Shown piece after piece: positions 45,013 to 52,640 of a DNA stretch of 52,640 nucleotides. The stretch's first letter is position 1; the number at the start of each line of letters is the position of its first letter. Source of the stretch: Chitinophagales bacterium (lineage in GTDB: Bacteria > Bacteroidota > Bacteroidia > Chitinophagales > JADIYW01); contig JAGNZZ010000016.1 of assembly GCA_017984135.1 (NCBI GenBank), forward strand, positions 1-52,640, read 5' to 3'. The position numbers were made by a program, and so were the translations under genes. The notes beneath the pieces are model-generated. The model made no database searches. It was not told the DNA's origin and worked only from the letters and a program-made list of their open reading frames with translations.

Positions 45013-46302
45013 GTGAATCAAAACTCATTACATACGCAACTTGAAGCACGTGTTTTATTTATAGACATGAATAGTTTTTTTGCCAGCTGCGAACAGCAAA
45101 CCAATTATTGGTTGCGTGGAAGACCTGTCGCAGTGTGTGTGTATACCGGAAAATATGGTTGTGTCATTGCACCATCAATTGAAGCTAAAAAAAGAGGCAT
45201 TAAATTAGGTATTCGATTGAATGAAGCCATGAAAATTTGTCCAGATTTAGTGCCACTAGAAACCAACCCGGATAAATACAGAACATTTCATGCACGCATC
45301 ATGAAAATTTTAAAACGCTACTCGGAAGATGTCATTCCTAGGAGCATTGATGAGGCTGTTGTAGATTTAACTTCGTATAAAAATATTTATCCCGATGTAG
45401 TAGAAGTAGCCAAACAAATCAAGAAGGATATTATAGAGGAAGTAGGTGATTATTTAAGATGTTCTATTGGAATTGCACCCAATGCGTTTTTGGCAAAATT
45501 AGCTTCAGATATTCAAAAACCGGATGGGTTAACTATCATAAATCCTGAAAATATTGATGAAGTTTTAAAGAAATTAGAATTGACAGATTTGCCCGGTATT
45601 GCCAAAGGCATGAAAGAGCGATTGAATAAAGCCGGCATTTATACACCTTTCGATTTACGTCACTCAACACCAGATAAACTGAGAGCTGCTTGTCGTAGCA
45701 TCATTGGGTTGCATTGGTATCATCGTTTGCATTTTCAAGAAGTAGATATGCACACAACAGTTGAGTATAAAAATATGTCTGCCATGCGAATGATTTCTAA
45801 AGAACAACGCAAAGAAGTACAAAATTTACATGATATCATGGTGATGTTATGTATGACCTTGGAAAAACGAATGATGAAGAAACATTTGTACTGTAAACAA
45901 GTACAATTTTTTATTCAATATGAAAATTATGAAGCTTCCTATGAAGATCATTTTCATACAGAACAACCTTTACAAGATGGTATGGAATTGTATCATATTT
46001 TAGTAGATAGAATGAACGTGTTTGCCCAAAAAAATAAATTGCAAACAACAGTGATTAATGCTCAGGTGGTACGCATGGGTGTAGTGGTGCAGCAGTTTAT
46101 ACAGCAGGAAAATGTACAGTTGAATATTTTTGATAATTCTCATATCAAAAAAGACAAACTCCGTAAAACAGTTTATCAAATTAAAGGAAAATATGGAAAT
46201 AAAACAATTAAACGTGCTTCTGAAATTCATGATGAAGATACTGCCGATGATGTCATCGGATTTGGCAGTGTAAAAGATGTGAATACCGGCGATTTTGGAT
46301 AA
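45013..46302 (+). CDS. Y-family DNA polymerase (DinB/UmuC type)
   Basis: 429 residues if GTG 45013 is used; ATG 44926 would add an atypical 29-residue head, and the frame is open to 44875. The conserved start is VLFIDMNSFFASCEQ, with the first metal Asp and the UmuC-like Asn in place of the second Asp. The catalytic pair is in RSIDEAVVDL (Asp-Glu). The thumb/HhH region (TDLPGIAKGMKERLNKAGIY) and little finger follow. It performs error-prone translesion synthesis. It is divergent from pcrA with an overlapping upstream region. No LexA box was recognised. Confidence 0.88.
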   Translation: MNQNSLHTQLEARVLFIDMNSFFASCEQQTNYWLRGRPVAVCVYTGKYGCVIAPSIEAKKRGIKLGIRLNEAMKICPDLVPLETNPDKYRTFHARIMKILKRYSEDVIPRSIDEAVVDLTSYKNIYPDVVEVAKQIKKDIIEEVGDYLRCSIGIAPNAFLAKLASDIQKPDGLTIINPENIDEVLKKLELTDLPGIAKGMKERLNKAGIYTPFDLRHSTPDKLRAACRSIIGLHWYHRLHFQEVDMHTTVEYKNMSAMRMISKEQRKEVQNLHDIMVMLCMTLEKRMMKKHLYCKQVQFFIQYENYEASYEDHFHTEQPLQDGMELYHILVDRMNVFAQKNKLQTTVINAQVVRMGVVVQQFIQQENVQLNIFDNSHIKKDKLRKTVYQIKGKYGNKTIKRASEIHDEDTADDVIGFGSVKDVNTGDFG

Positions 46303-46378
46303 TTTCACATTTCAATTTGCAACGTAATCTAAATTTATTATATCTTAGTAGTAATTCTATAATCAAAATAATAATAAC

Positions 46379-46711
46379 ATGGGAAAATTTGTAATTAAAA
46401 CTCAAAAAGACGGACAATTTTATTTTAATTTATTAGCAGGAAATGGTCAAAGTATATTAAAAAGCGAAGCTTATACCACTAAACAAGCCTGTGAAAATGG
46501 AATCGCTTCCGTTAAATCCAATGCCGGCAACGATGCACGTTTTGAAAAAAAAGAATCAAAAAATGGCAAACCATTTTTTAATTTAAAAGCTGGCAATGGA
46601 CAAATAATTGGATCTAGTGAATTGTATGAGACTACAGCATCGAGAGATAATGGCATTGAAAGTGTAAAAAACAATGCACCGGATGCCAGCGTAGAAGAGG
46701 CAACTGTTTAA
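46379..46711 (+). CDS. YegP/DUF1508-family protein, two tandem repeats
   Basis: 110 residues made of two copies of a ~50-residue unit: GKFVIKTQKDGQFYFNLLAG and ARFEKKESKNGKPFFNLKAG begin the halves, and each continues with a ...NGIxSVKxNA segment. This is the UPF0339/YegP pattern, a small cytosolic domain often present as a pair. Function is not established. It is encoded alone, and its stop codon overlaps that of the convergent purN by 4 bp. Confidence 0.92.
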   Translation: MGKFVIKTQKDGQFYFNLLAGNGQSILKSEAYTTKQACENGIASVKSNAGNDARFEKKESKNGKPFFNLKAGNGQIIGSSELYETTASRDNGIESVKNNAPDASVEEATV

Positions 46712-47280
46712 TTTTCGAGCAGATACTGTTCAATAATTTTAGGATAATGCTGATGTTCTAATGCCAATACTTTGTTTGCAATATCGGTTGGCATATCATC
46801 AGCATTTATTTTTGTAGTGGCTTGAAAAAGTATTTTACCTTTGTCGTATTCTTTATTGCATAGATGAATGGTAATGCCACTTTCTGTTTCTTTGTTTTCC
46901 CAAACTACAGTATGCACATGCAAGCCATGCATGCCTTTTCCACCATACTTGGGCAATAATGCTGGATGAATATTGATTATCATATTAGGATAATTCGCTA
47001 ACAGATATTCTGGAATTAACCATAAAAAACCGGCTAACACAATAAAGTCAATTTGATTTGCTTTTAATAAATTTATAACATCGTTGCTGTTATAAAACTG
47101 TTCCTTATTAAAAATAATATAAGGAATATCAAATTCTTCACTGATGGATTTTGCGCCTGAATTTTCCTTATTGCTTAAAATTAATCCCACTTCAATAGCA
47201 TTGTGTTCAGAAAAATAAGTGCAAATACTTCGTGCATTGCTGCCGGAACCGGAAATAAATATGGCAATTTTGAATTTCAT
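46708..47280 (-). CDS. purN: Phosphoribosylglycinamide formyltransferase
   Basis: 190 residues from the ATG at 47280; a longer reading frame exists upstream but adds 57 non-homologous residues. The N-terminus KFKIAIFISGSGSNARSI is the GART start. The formyl-transfer site NIHPALLP and 'GIT(I)HLC' with the following Asp/Lys region are present. It transfers formyl from 10-formyl-THF to GAR in purine synthesis. The 18-bp palindrome at 47289-47306 sits 8 bp upstream. Confidence 0.93.
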   Translation of the reverse strand: MKFKIAIFISGSGSNARSICTYFSEHNAIEVGLILSNKENSGAKSISEEFDIPYIIFNKEQFYNSNDVINLLKANQIDFIVLAGFLWLIPEYLLANYPNMIINIHPALLPKYGGKGMHGLHVHTVVWENKETESGITIHLCNKEYDKGKILFQATTKINADDMPTDIANKVLALEHQHYPKIIEQYLLEN

Positions 47281-47288
47281 TTTTTTTG

Positions 47289-47306
47289 AATTTCGATATC
47301 GAAATT
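47289..47306. promoter_or_regulatory. Perfect 18-bp palindrome in the purN-gmd intergenic region
   Basis: AATTTCGATATCGAAATT is fully self-complementary and overlaps a second palindrome CGAAATTTCG (47300-47309). It lies 8 bp from the purN ATG and 132 bp from the gmd ATG, so it could be an operator for purN or a hairpin in its leader. No regulator is known for it. Confidence 0.5.
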
Positions 47307-47438
47307 TCGATTTCCAAAAATAGAAATATCTAATGGAGTTATTTACTTTTAAAAAGTAAATATTGCAGATTATTTTAGTCATAAAAATGAAAAAAAAGTG
47401 TAATTTCGCTAGTTCTTTATTTTTTAGATAGATATAAT

Positions 47439-48551
47439 ATGAAAAAAGCAATTATTACAGGTATTACAGGTCAAGATGGCGCATACTTAGCAGAACTTTT
47501 ATTGAGTAAAGGGTATGAAGTGCATGGTATCAAACGTAGAAGTTCATTATTTAATACAGATAGAATTGACCATCTGTATCAAGATCCGCATATTGATAAT
47601 AGAAATTTTATTATGCATTACGGAGATTTGTCGGATTCTACCAATTTAATTCGCATCATTCAGCAAGTACAACCCGATGAAATTTATAATTTAGGAGCGA
47701 TGTCGCACGTAAAAGTATCTTTTGATACACCAGAATATACTGCCAATGTGGATGCCGTAGGTTCTTTGCGCCTATTAGAAGCCATTCGTATCTTAAAATT
47801 AGAAAACAAAACTAAATTGTATCAAGCTTCTACTTCTGAATTGTATGGAAAAGTACAAGAAATACCACAATCAGAAAAAACACCATTTTATCCGCGTTCG
47901 CCGTATGCCGTAGCAAAAATGTACGGCTATTGGATTACAGTCAATTATCGTGAAGCGTATGGTATTTATGCTTGTAATGGTATTTTGTTCAACCATGAAT
48001 CACCATTGCGTGGAGAAACTTTCGTGACTAGAAAAATTACACGTGCGGTTTCTAAAATTGCATTAGGCTTGCAAGATAAATTGTACTTGGGTAACTTAAA
48101 CGCAAAACGCGATTGGGGACACGCGAAAGATTATGTGGAAGCGATGTATTTAATATTGCAACAACCGGAACCGGAAGATTACGTAATCGCCACTGGAAAA
48201 ACAACCGAAGTTCGTGAATTTGTGCGTATGTCCTTTAAAGAAGTAGGCATTGAAATAGAGTTTAAAGGAACCGGCGTTGATGAAAAAGGCTATATAGTTT
48301 CTTGTACAAATCCGGCGTACCAGGTTGAAGTAGGCACAGAAGTTGTTGCCATCGATCCTCGTTATTTCAGACCAACAGAAGTGGATTTATTAATTGGAGA
48401 CCCAACAAAATCTAATACGAAATTAGGTTGGATGCCCAAACATGACTTAGCTTCTTTAGTAAAAGACATGATGGAACACGATATAAAACTTTTTGAACGC
48501 GATAAATATTTATTAGAAGGCGGACATAAAATTTTCAATTACCACGAATAA
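47439..48551 (+). CDS. gmd: GDP-mannose 4,6-dehydratase
   Basis: 370 residues, extended SDR. NAD(P)-binding TGITGQDG at 7-14, substrate/catalytic STSE at 131-134, Y156-x3-K160 in SPYAVAK. It makes GDP-4-keto-6-deoxymannose from GDP-mannose, the first step to GDP-L-fucose. fcl, which finishes the path, is 650 bp downstream in the same direction, separated by a toxin-antitoxin pair. A TAATTTCG box at 47401-47408 is a one-mismatch promoter -7 candidate. Confidence 0.95.
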   Translation: MKKAIITGITGQDGAYLAELLLSKGYEVHGIKRRSSLFNTDRIDHLYQDPHIDNRNFIMHYGDLSDSTNLIRIIQQVQPDEIYNLGAMSHVKVSFDTPEYTANVDAVGSLRLLEAIRILKLENKTKLYQASTSELYGKVQEIPQSEKTPFYPRSPYAVAKMYGYWITVNYREAYGIYACNGILFNHESPLRGETFVTRKITRAVSKIALGLQDKLYLGNLNAKRDWGHAKDYVEAMYLILQQPEPEDYVIATGKTTEVREFVRMSFKEVGIEIEFKGTGVDEKGYIVSCTNPAYQVEVGTEVVAIDPRYFRPTEVDLLIGDPTKSNTKLGWMPKHDLASLVKDMMEHDIKLFERDKYLLEGGHKIFNYHE

Positions 48552-48556
48552 GTCGT

Positions 48557-48865
48557 ATGCAAACTATTATAACAGACAATATCAAAGCTATACAACATAT
48601 CTGTAAACAGCATCACGTTAAAGAAATGTCTGTATTTGGGTCTGTTACCAAAGATGATTTTAATGAAAATAGTGATGTTGACGTTGTTATTGAATTCAAA
48701 GAGGATATTAACCTAAACGATTACGCTTCTAATTATTTTTCTTTTGAAAATAGTTTAAAATCATTACTTAATAAAAATATTGATTTAGTTACTAAACGAT
48801 TTATTGAAAATCCATATTTCTTAAAAGCTATTCAAAAAAATCAACAAATTATTTATGTTGCTTGA
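48557..48865 (+). CDS. mntA: MNT-type nucleotidyltransferase, antitoxin of an MNT-HEPN pair
   Basis: 102 residues. The minimal nucleotidyltransferase motif is FG28S29-x10-SD40VD42, with the two metal Asp residues intact, followed by the DLVT strand. In known MntA-HepT systems this protein adds AMP to a Tyr in the HEPN toxin and silences it. It starts 5 bp after gmd and overlaps the HEPN gene by 11 bp, so gmd-mnt-hepn are probably one transcript. The symbol is by family, not by proven function. Confidence 0.88.
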   Translation: MQTIITDNIKAIQHICKQHHVKEMSVFGSVTKDDFNENSDVDVVIEFKEDINLNDYASNYFSFENSLKSLLNKNIDLVTKRFIENPYFLKAIQKNQQIIYVA

Positions 48866-49190
48866 AGAGGAGAAATTATTAAGTGATATTTTAACCTCAA
48901 TTCATTCTATTAACGAATATATAAAAGACAATAGCACATTTGATTTTTTTTACTCGAATAAAATAATAAGAAGAGCGGTTGAACGTGAATTGGAAATAAT
49001 AGGCGAAGCGGTTAGAAACCTACAAAAATTTGATTCTAAAATAAACCTAAATAATACACATCAAATCATAGCAGTAAGAAATAGAATTGCGCATGCTTAT
49101 GATGGTGTAGATTATATTACCATTTGGAGCATAGTGATAAATCATCTACCTAAATTAAAAACTGAAATTGAAGACTTATTTGATAGTTAA
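48855..49190 (+). CDS. hepT: HEPN-domain RNase toxin (HepT/DUF86 type)
   Basis: 111 residues, all helical. The RX4HXY motif is complete: R75-NRIA-H80-A-Y82, with the GEAVRNL helix before it. In known systems the Arg and His make the toxin an RNase and the Tyr is AMPylated by the MNT partner. The 11-bp overlap with the MNT gene is typical for the pair. fcl starts 11 bp after its stop. Confidence 0.9.
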   Translation: MLLEEEKLLSDILTSIHSINEYIKDNSTFDFFYSNKIIRRAVERELEIIGEAVRNLQKFDSKINLNNTHQIIAVRNRIAHAYDGVDYITIWSIVINHLPKLKTEIEDLFDS

Positions 49191-49201
49191 TTTTATTAGA
49201 A

Positions 49202-50152
49202 ATGGAAAAACACGCAAAAATATATGTAGCCGGACACAACGGAATGGTAGGCTCTGCAATTGTTCGTAAATTAAAAGCAGAAGGATATACAAATATTCTT
49301 ACTGCAACTTCTAAAGAATTAAATTTAATTAATCAAGCGGATGTAAATGCGTGGTTTGAAATAAACAAACCGGATTATGTTTTTGTGGCAGCAGCAAAAG
49401 TAGGTGGCATTCATGCCAATAATGTGTATCGTGCTGATTTCTTGTATGAAAATTTAATGATAGAATGCAATACCATTCACGCAGCATTTGTACATAAAGT
49501 AAAAAAATTACTATTCTTAGGCAGCACTTGTATTTATCCAAAAATGGCACCACAACCTTTGAACGAATCTTATTTGTTAAGTGGTTTTTTGGAAGAAACC
49601 AATGAACCTTATGCCATTGCAAAAATTGCCGGAATAAAATTATGCGAATCGTACAAACGACAATACGGATGCAATTTTATTTCTGCTATGCCAACCAATT
49701 TATATGGACCAAACGACAATTACAACTTAAATAATTCTCATGTATTGCCGGCATTAATCCGAAAATTTCACGAAGCAAAAATTAATAATGTTCCAGAAGT
49801 GGTAATGTGGGGAACAGGTTCGCCATTCCGGGAATTTTTACATGCCGACGACTTGGCAAGTGCCTTGTTTTTCTTAATGCAAAACTACGATGGCGAAGAA
49901 TTTGTGAACTGTGGTAGCGGCGAAGAAATTACTATTAAAGATTTAGCTTTATTAATCAAAGATATTGTTGGTTACGAAGGCACTATTATACACGATACTT
50001 CAAAACCTGATGGCACACCACGAAAGCTAACAGATGTAACAAAACTGCATAACTTAGGCTGGAAGCATACTATTAGTTTGCGCGATGGTATTACCAATGT
50101 TTATAAAGATTTTTCTGAAAATTATGATGCGATTGTGAGTAAGTATAAATAA
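49202..50152 (+). CDS. fcl: GDP-L-fucose synthase
   Basis: 316 residues, extended SDR. The cofactor loop is GHNGMVGS at 11-18, catalytic region GSTCIYP and the Y-x3-K in EPYAIAK. It epimerises and reduces GDP-4-keto-6-deoxymannose (the Gmd product) to GDP-L-fucose using NADPH. With gmd it supplies fucose for surface glycans. It is the last gene of the operon. Confidence 0.95.
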   Translation: MEKHAKIYVAGHNGMVGSAIVRKLKAEGYTNILTATSKELNLINQADVNAWFEINKPDYVFVAAAKVGGIHANNVYRADFLYENLMIECNTIHAAFVHKVKKLLFLGSTCIYPKMAPQPLNESYLLSGFLEETNEPYAIAKIAGIKLCESYKRQYGCNFISAMPTNLYGPNDNYNLNNSHVLPALIRKFHEAKINNVPEVVMWGTGSPFREFLHADDLASALFFLMQNYDGEEFVNCGSGEEITIKDLALLIKDIVGYEGTIIHDTSKPDGTPRKLTDVTKLHNLGWKHTISLRDGITNVYKDFSENYDAIVSKYK

Positions 50153-50195
50153 CTTTCAACAATCAACATTAACTTCCATTTAATATTTATCTTCG

Positions 50196-50203
50196 TATTT
50201 TTG
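50196..50203 (+). promoter_or_regulatory. Candidate -7 promoter element of aspS
   Basis: TATTTTTG matches TAnnTTTG, about 100 bp before the aspS ATG. Transcripts from it would carry the whole nested palindrome (50211-50273) in the leader. No clear -33 element was seen. Confidence 0.4.
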
Positions 50204-50210
50204 TAAACTA

Positions 50211-50273
50211 TCATTCCCACAAAAGTGGGAATCTTATATAAGCATTATGAGATTCCCTTTTACAAGGGAATGA
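50211..50273. repeat. Nested palindromic element between fcl and aspS
   Basis: The left half has hairpin ATTCCCAC/GTGGGAAT, the right half GATTCCC with GGGAAT, and the outer ends TCATTCCC (50211-50218) and GGGAATGA (50266-50273) also pair. The two halves are diverged inverted copies around a TATATAAGCATTATG centre. From memory, similar TCATTCCC elements are scattered in Bacteroidota. Confidence 0.8.
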
Positions 50274-50303
50274 CACTTATTACTTACTACTTAATACTAA
50301 AAA

Positions 50304-52049
50304 ATGTACAGAAGTCATACCTGCGGAGCATTGAGCATTAGCGATGTAAACACGAAAGTCCAACTTGCCGGTTGGGTGCAAACTACTCGGAATTTTGGCG
50401 AATTATTATTTGTCGATATTCGAGATAGATATGGCATCACACAGGTTGTTTTTAATAATGAAACCAACAATCTATTGTTCGATAGAGCTAAGCGTTTAGG
50501 TAGAGAATTTGTAATCCAAGTTGAAGGAAAAGTAGTAGAACGTTCCAACAAAAATCCAAAAAATCCAACAGGTGACATAGAAATTATTGTTGCAGATTTT
50601 CGCATTTTATCCGAATCTAAAACACCACCATTTACCATAGAAAACGAAACCGATGGCGGCGATGATTTGCGTATGCAATATCGCTATCTCGACTTGCGTA
50701 GAAGCGAAGTACAAGAGAAAATTATTTTCCGACATAAAGTTGGGCACGAAGTGCGAAGTTACTTAAATGCCAATGGTTTCTTGGATATTGAAACACCATT
50801 TTTAATCAAATCTACACCGGAAGGTGCAAGAGATTTTGTGGTGCCAAGTAGGATGAATCCTGGACAATTTTATGCTTTGCCACAATCACCACAAACTTTT
50901 AAGCAATTGTTGATGGTTTCTGGCTTTGATAAATATTATCAAATCACAAGATGTTTTAGAGATGAAGATTTGCGTGCCGACAGGCAACCGGAATTTACTC
51001 AAATCGACTGCGAAATGGCATTTGTAGAGCAAGAAGATATTTTGAAGATGTTTGAAGGATTAATCAAGCACGTTTTCAAAACAGTTAAAGGCATTGAGTT
51101 AGCAGATTTTCCACGAATGCAATACGATGAAGCAATGAAACTATACGGCAGCGATAAGCCGGATATTCGTTTCGGAATGCAGTTTGTAGAAATGAACGAA
51201 ATGGTAAAAGGAAAAGGCTTTGGCGTGTTTGATAATGCTGAATTAGTGATAGGAATTAATGCAGAAAATGCGGCTTCTTACACACGCAAACAATTGGATG
51301 AATTAACGGATTTTATAAAACGACCACAAATTGGTGCAACAGGATTAATTTATTTACGCTATAATGAAGATGGCACTTTAAAATCTTCTGTAGATAAATT
51401 TTACAACGAAGACGAATTAAAAAAATGGGCAGAAGCAGCCAACATGAAACAAGGCGATTTATTGTTGGTATTGTGTGGCAATACCGATAAAGTGCGCAAG
51501 CAAATGAATGAATTGCGTTTGGAAATGGGCAATCGTTTAGGCTTACGACAAAAAGATGTATTCAAACCTTTGTGGGTGTTAGATTTTCCTTTGTTAGAAT
51601 TTATTGAAGAAGATAATCGCTGGTTTGCGATGCATCATCCATTTACTTCACCTAAAAAAGAAGACATCGAATATTTATATACCGAGCCTGCGCGTGTGCG
51701 TGCAGATGCTTATGATTTAGCGATTAATGGTGTAGAAGTTGGCGGTGGTTCTATTCGTATTTTTGACAAAGCTTTACAAGCAGAAATGTTTAAACGCTTA
51801 GGTTTTACGGATGAAGAAGCACAAAAACAATTTGGATTTCTGATGAATGCATTTGAATATGGTGCGCCGCCACACGGTGGCTTAGCTTTTGGTTTTGATA
51901 GACTTTGTGCTGTATTAAACAGTGTGGAAACCATACGCGATTTTATTGCATTCCCAAAAAATAATAGTGGACGCGATGTGATGTTAGATTCACCAAGTAC
52001 GATTGATGAAAAACAAATGAAAGAATTGAATATTAAGACGACTTTGTAA
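50304..52049 (+). CDS. aspS: Aspartate-tRNA ligase
   Basis: 581 residues, the bacterial type with an OB-fold anticodon domain at the N-terminus (about 1-110), catalytic class II core and inserted GAD domain (about 290-410). Motif 2 is [16 protein letters not shown] and motif 3 is [10 protein letters not shown]. It charges tRNA-Asp. Whether it is discriminating or also charges tRNA-Asn cannot be told without tracing the discriminator residues; no gatCAB gene is in the window. Confidence 0.96.
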   Translation: MYRSHTCGALSISDVNTKVQLAGWVQTTRNFGELLFVDIRDRYGITQVVFNNETNNLLFDRAKRLGREFVIQVEGKVVERSNKNPKNPTGDIEIIVADFRILSESKTPPFTIENETDGGDDLRMQYRYLDLRRSEVQEKIIFRHKVGHEVRSYLNANGFLDIETPFLIKSTPEGARDFVVPSRMNPGQFYALPQSPQTFKQLLMVSGFDKYYQITRCFRDEDLRADRQPEFTQIDCEMAFVEQEDILKMFEGLIKHVFKTVKGIELADFPRMQYDEAMKLYGSDKPDIRFGMQFVEMNEMVKGKGFGVFDNAELVIGINAENAASYTRKQLDELTDFIKRPQIGATGLIYLRYNEDGTLKSSVDKFYNEDELKKWAEAANMKQGDLLLVLCGNTDKVRKQMNELRLEMGNRLGLRQKDVFKPLWVLDFPLLEFIEEDNRWFAMHHPFTSPKKEDIEYLYTEPARVRADAYDLAINGVEVGGGSIRIFDKALQAEMFKRLGFTDEEAQKQFGFLMNAFEYGAPPHGGLAFGFDRLCAVLNSVETIRDFIAFPKNNSGRDVMLDSPSTIDEKQMKELNIKTTL

Positions 52050-52053
52050 AATA

Positions 52054-52280
52054 TGCCAACAGTTTAAAGATATAAAGGTTTTCGATTTTGCTATTATAGC
52101 AATGATCATTTTCCTGTTCATTATCATATCTTTTATCAAGATGGTGAAATAATTATAGATATTATTGACAATATTATTAAAATTCGTGAAATTAGAAAAA
52201 TGAAAATTAATGATGTAAGAAAAGCAATTGAAATAGCAGAGAACAATATTGACTTTCTAATCGAATCGTTTAAAATATAA
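52054..52280 (+). pseudogene. DUF4160 gene broken by a stop codon and a frameshift
   Basis: From ATG 52054 the frame reads MPTV then TAA at 52066-52068, and then RYKG before going out of frame. One base less than expected in the T-run near 52080 shifts the rest to another frame, which runs open from about 52083 to TAA at 52278 with RFCYYSNDHFPVHYHI followed by a Lys/Glu-rich helix. Together the pieces match the DUF4160 family (MPTVLRI.G.RFFFYSNDH...HVHV) along its whole length. The 71-residue gene 2 bp downstream would have been its partner. Confidence 0.7.
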
Positions 52281-52282
52281 AA

Positions 52283-52498
52283 ATGAAAAAATTCATAAAT
52301 ACTGGCACATTTCAATGTTCATATAATGAAACATTTTTTTTAGCAGAAAAGAAAGATGGTTCGATTAAATTATTAATTGAAGATCCAGAATATATCATAG
52401 AATCTAAAAACGTAAGTATTGAAGAAGCCGAAGAAATAATTAGTGTATTGAAACAAAACATTGATATTATTTTAAGCAATACAAAAACTCTTGCATAA
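52283..52498 (+). CDS. Small hypothetical protein, 71 aa
   Basis: Begins MKKFINTGTFQCSYNETFFL, then acidic, with a final helix EEAEEIISVLKQNIDIILSN. No family recognised. It starts 2 bp after the broken DUF4160 gene and may be its former partner, since DUF4160 genes are often followed by a small gene; it does not look like the usual DUF2442 partner. It may be intact but purposeless. Confidence 0.5.
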   Translation: MKKFINTGTFQCSYNETFFLAEKKDGSIKLLIEDPEYIIESKNVSIEEAEEIISVLKQNIDIILSNTKTLA

Positions 52499-52504
52499 TT
52501 AATT

Positions 52505-52534
52505 CGCTCCAGCTGAGCGTAGGCTGTGCCTACG
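52505..52534. repeat. Pair of adjoining hairpins after the last gene
   Basis: CGCTC/GAGCG (52505-52519, loop CAGCT) is joined directly to CGTAGGC/GCCTACG (52518-52534, loop TGT); the two share CG. There is no T-run. The rest of the window to 52640 has no gene I can support. Confidence 0.65.
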
Positions 52535-52640
52535 TTCAAGTAAGTAAGTAGCATAAGGCTACAAAAAGCATAAAACGTATATTTGCAAAGTAAAAATTAT
52601 ATTTCACAAAACGCACCGCCCTATTTTTCAAAACTGAACG

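Noticed and set aside
47281-47451. 57-residue N-terminal extension of PurN
   Set aside because: The extension is low-complexity, covers the palindrome and overlaps the gmd start; the family start is KFKIAIFISGSGSN at 47280.
50211-50273. T-box or other riboswitch before aspS
   Set aside because: No T-box consensus or conserved riboswitch core is visible; the sequence is explained by diverged inverted repeats.
1-52640. tRNA, rRNA, insertion sequence or prophage genes
   Set aside because: Reading both strands, I found no cloverleaf with TTCGANNC-type arm, no rRNA segment and no transposase, integrase or phage structural protein.

Overview
This is an AT-rich, gene-dense chromosomal stretch from a member of the Bacteroidota. 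The evidence is direct: matches to the phylum-specific TAnnTTTG promoter element, near absence of Shine-Dalgarno sequences, a gldA-gldF-gldG gliding ABC transporter, a Bacteroidota-type putative porin, lipoproteins with the usual lipobox, and dispersed palindromic repeats of the kind I associate with this phylum. I cannot place it to order from sequence alone; a Chitinophagales- or Sphingobacteriia-like lineage is a guess. I saw no rRNA, tRNA, CRISPR array, prophage or insertion sequence.

Layout. 1-96 is the tail of a probable cytochrome c. 231-4430 holds a lipoprotein and a leftward leuB / glycosyltransferase / heptose kinase-like operon. 4506-9411 holds a membrane-anchored TPR-CHAT protein, a divergent arginyltransferase-like protein and a Crp/Fnr regulator. 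9428-18080 holds a GH1 glycosidase, a PH-like membrane protein, an M1 aminopeptidase, a biotin carrier protein, an O-methyltransferase, a LysM glucosaminidase, hpt and a pentapeptide-repeat protein. 18373-24994 is a housekeeping run: yceD-rpmF-efp-accB, rpoN, a PAP2-like membrane protein, a POTRA/beta-barrel protein and nadK. 25000-28031 is an accessory islet: an alpha/beta-hydrolase lipoprotein and a second lipoprotein bracketed by dispersed repeats. 28036-33390 holds asnB, a glycosyltransferase, a WecA-like transferase and lpxK. 33457-38760 holds nif3, a coiled-coil zinc-ribbon gene and gldG-gldF-gldA. 38858-46711 holds a lipoprotein, a glycosyltransferase, a putative porin, a UvrD/PcrA helicase, a Y-family polymerase and a YegP-like protein. 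46708-52640 holds purN, gmd - MNT/HEPN toxin-antitoxin - fcl, aspS, a broken DUF4160 gene and a small unknown.

Functional themes. Much of the window builds the cell surface: GDP-fucose (gmd, fcl), glycan assembly (WecA-like enzyme, three glycosyltransferases, heptose kinase-like enzyme), lipid A (lpxK), peptidoglycan turnover (LysM glucosaminidase), outer-membrane proteins and lipoproteins. A second theme is core metabolism and translation (leuB, accB, purN, hpt, asnB, nadK, efp, rpmF, aspS).

Most interesting observations. (1) Four copies of the heptamer AAAAATC sit in the signal-peptide region of the hydrolase lipoprotein, and the upstream ATG is one frame off, as expected for a phase-variable switch in the OFF position. 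(2) An MNT-HEPN toxin-antitoxin pair is wedged between the two GDP-fucose genes. (3) Several families of palindromic repeats flank or invade genes, including a perfect 18-bp palindrome inside asnB. (4) A TPR-CHAT protein with both catalytic residues appears to be exported and membrane-anchored. No complete new multi-gene system is proven here; item 1 is the best candidate for something undescribed.
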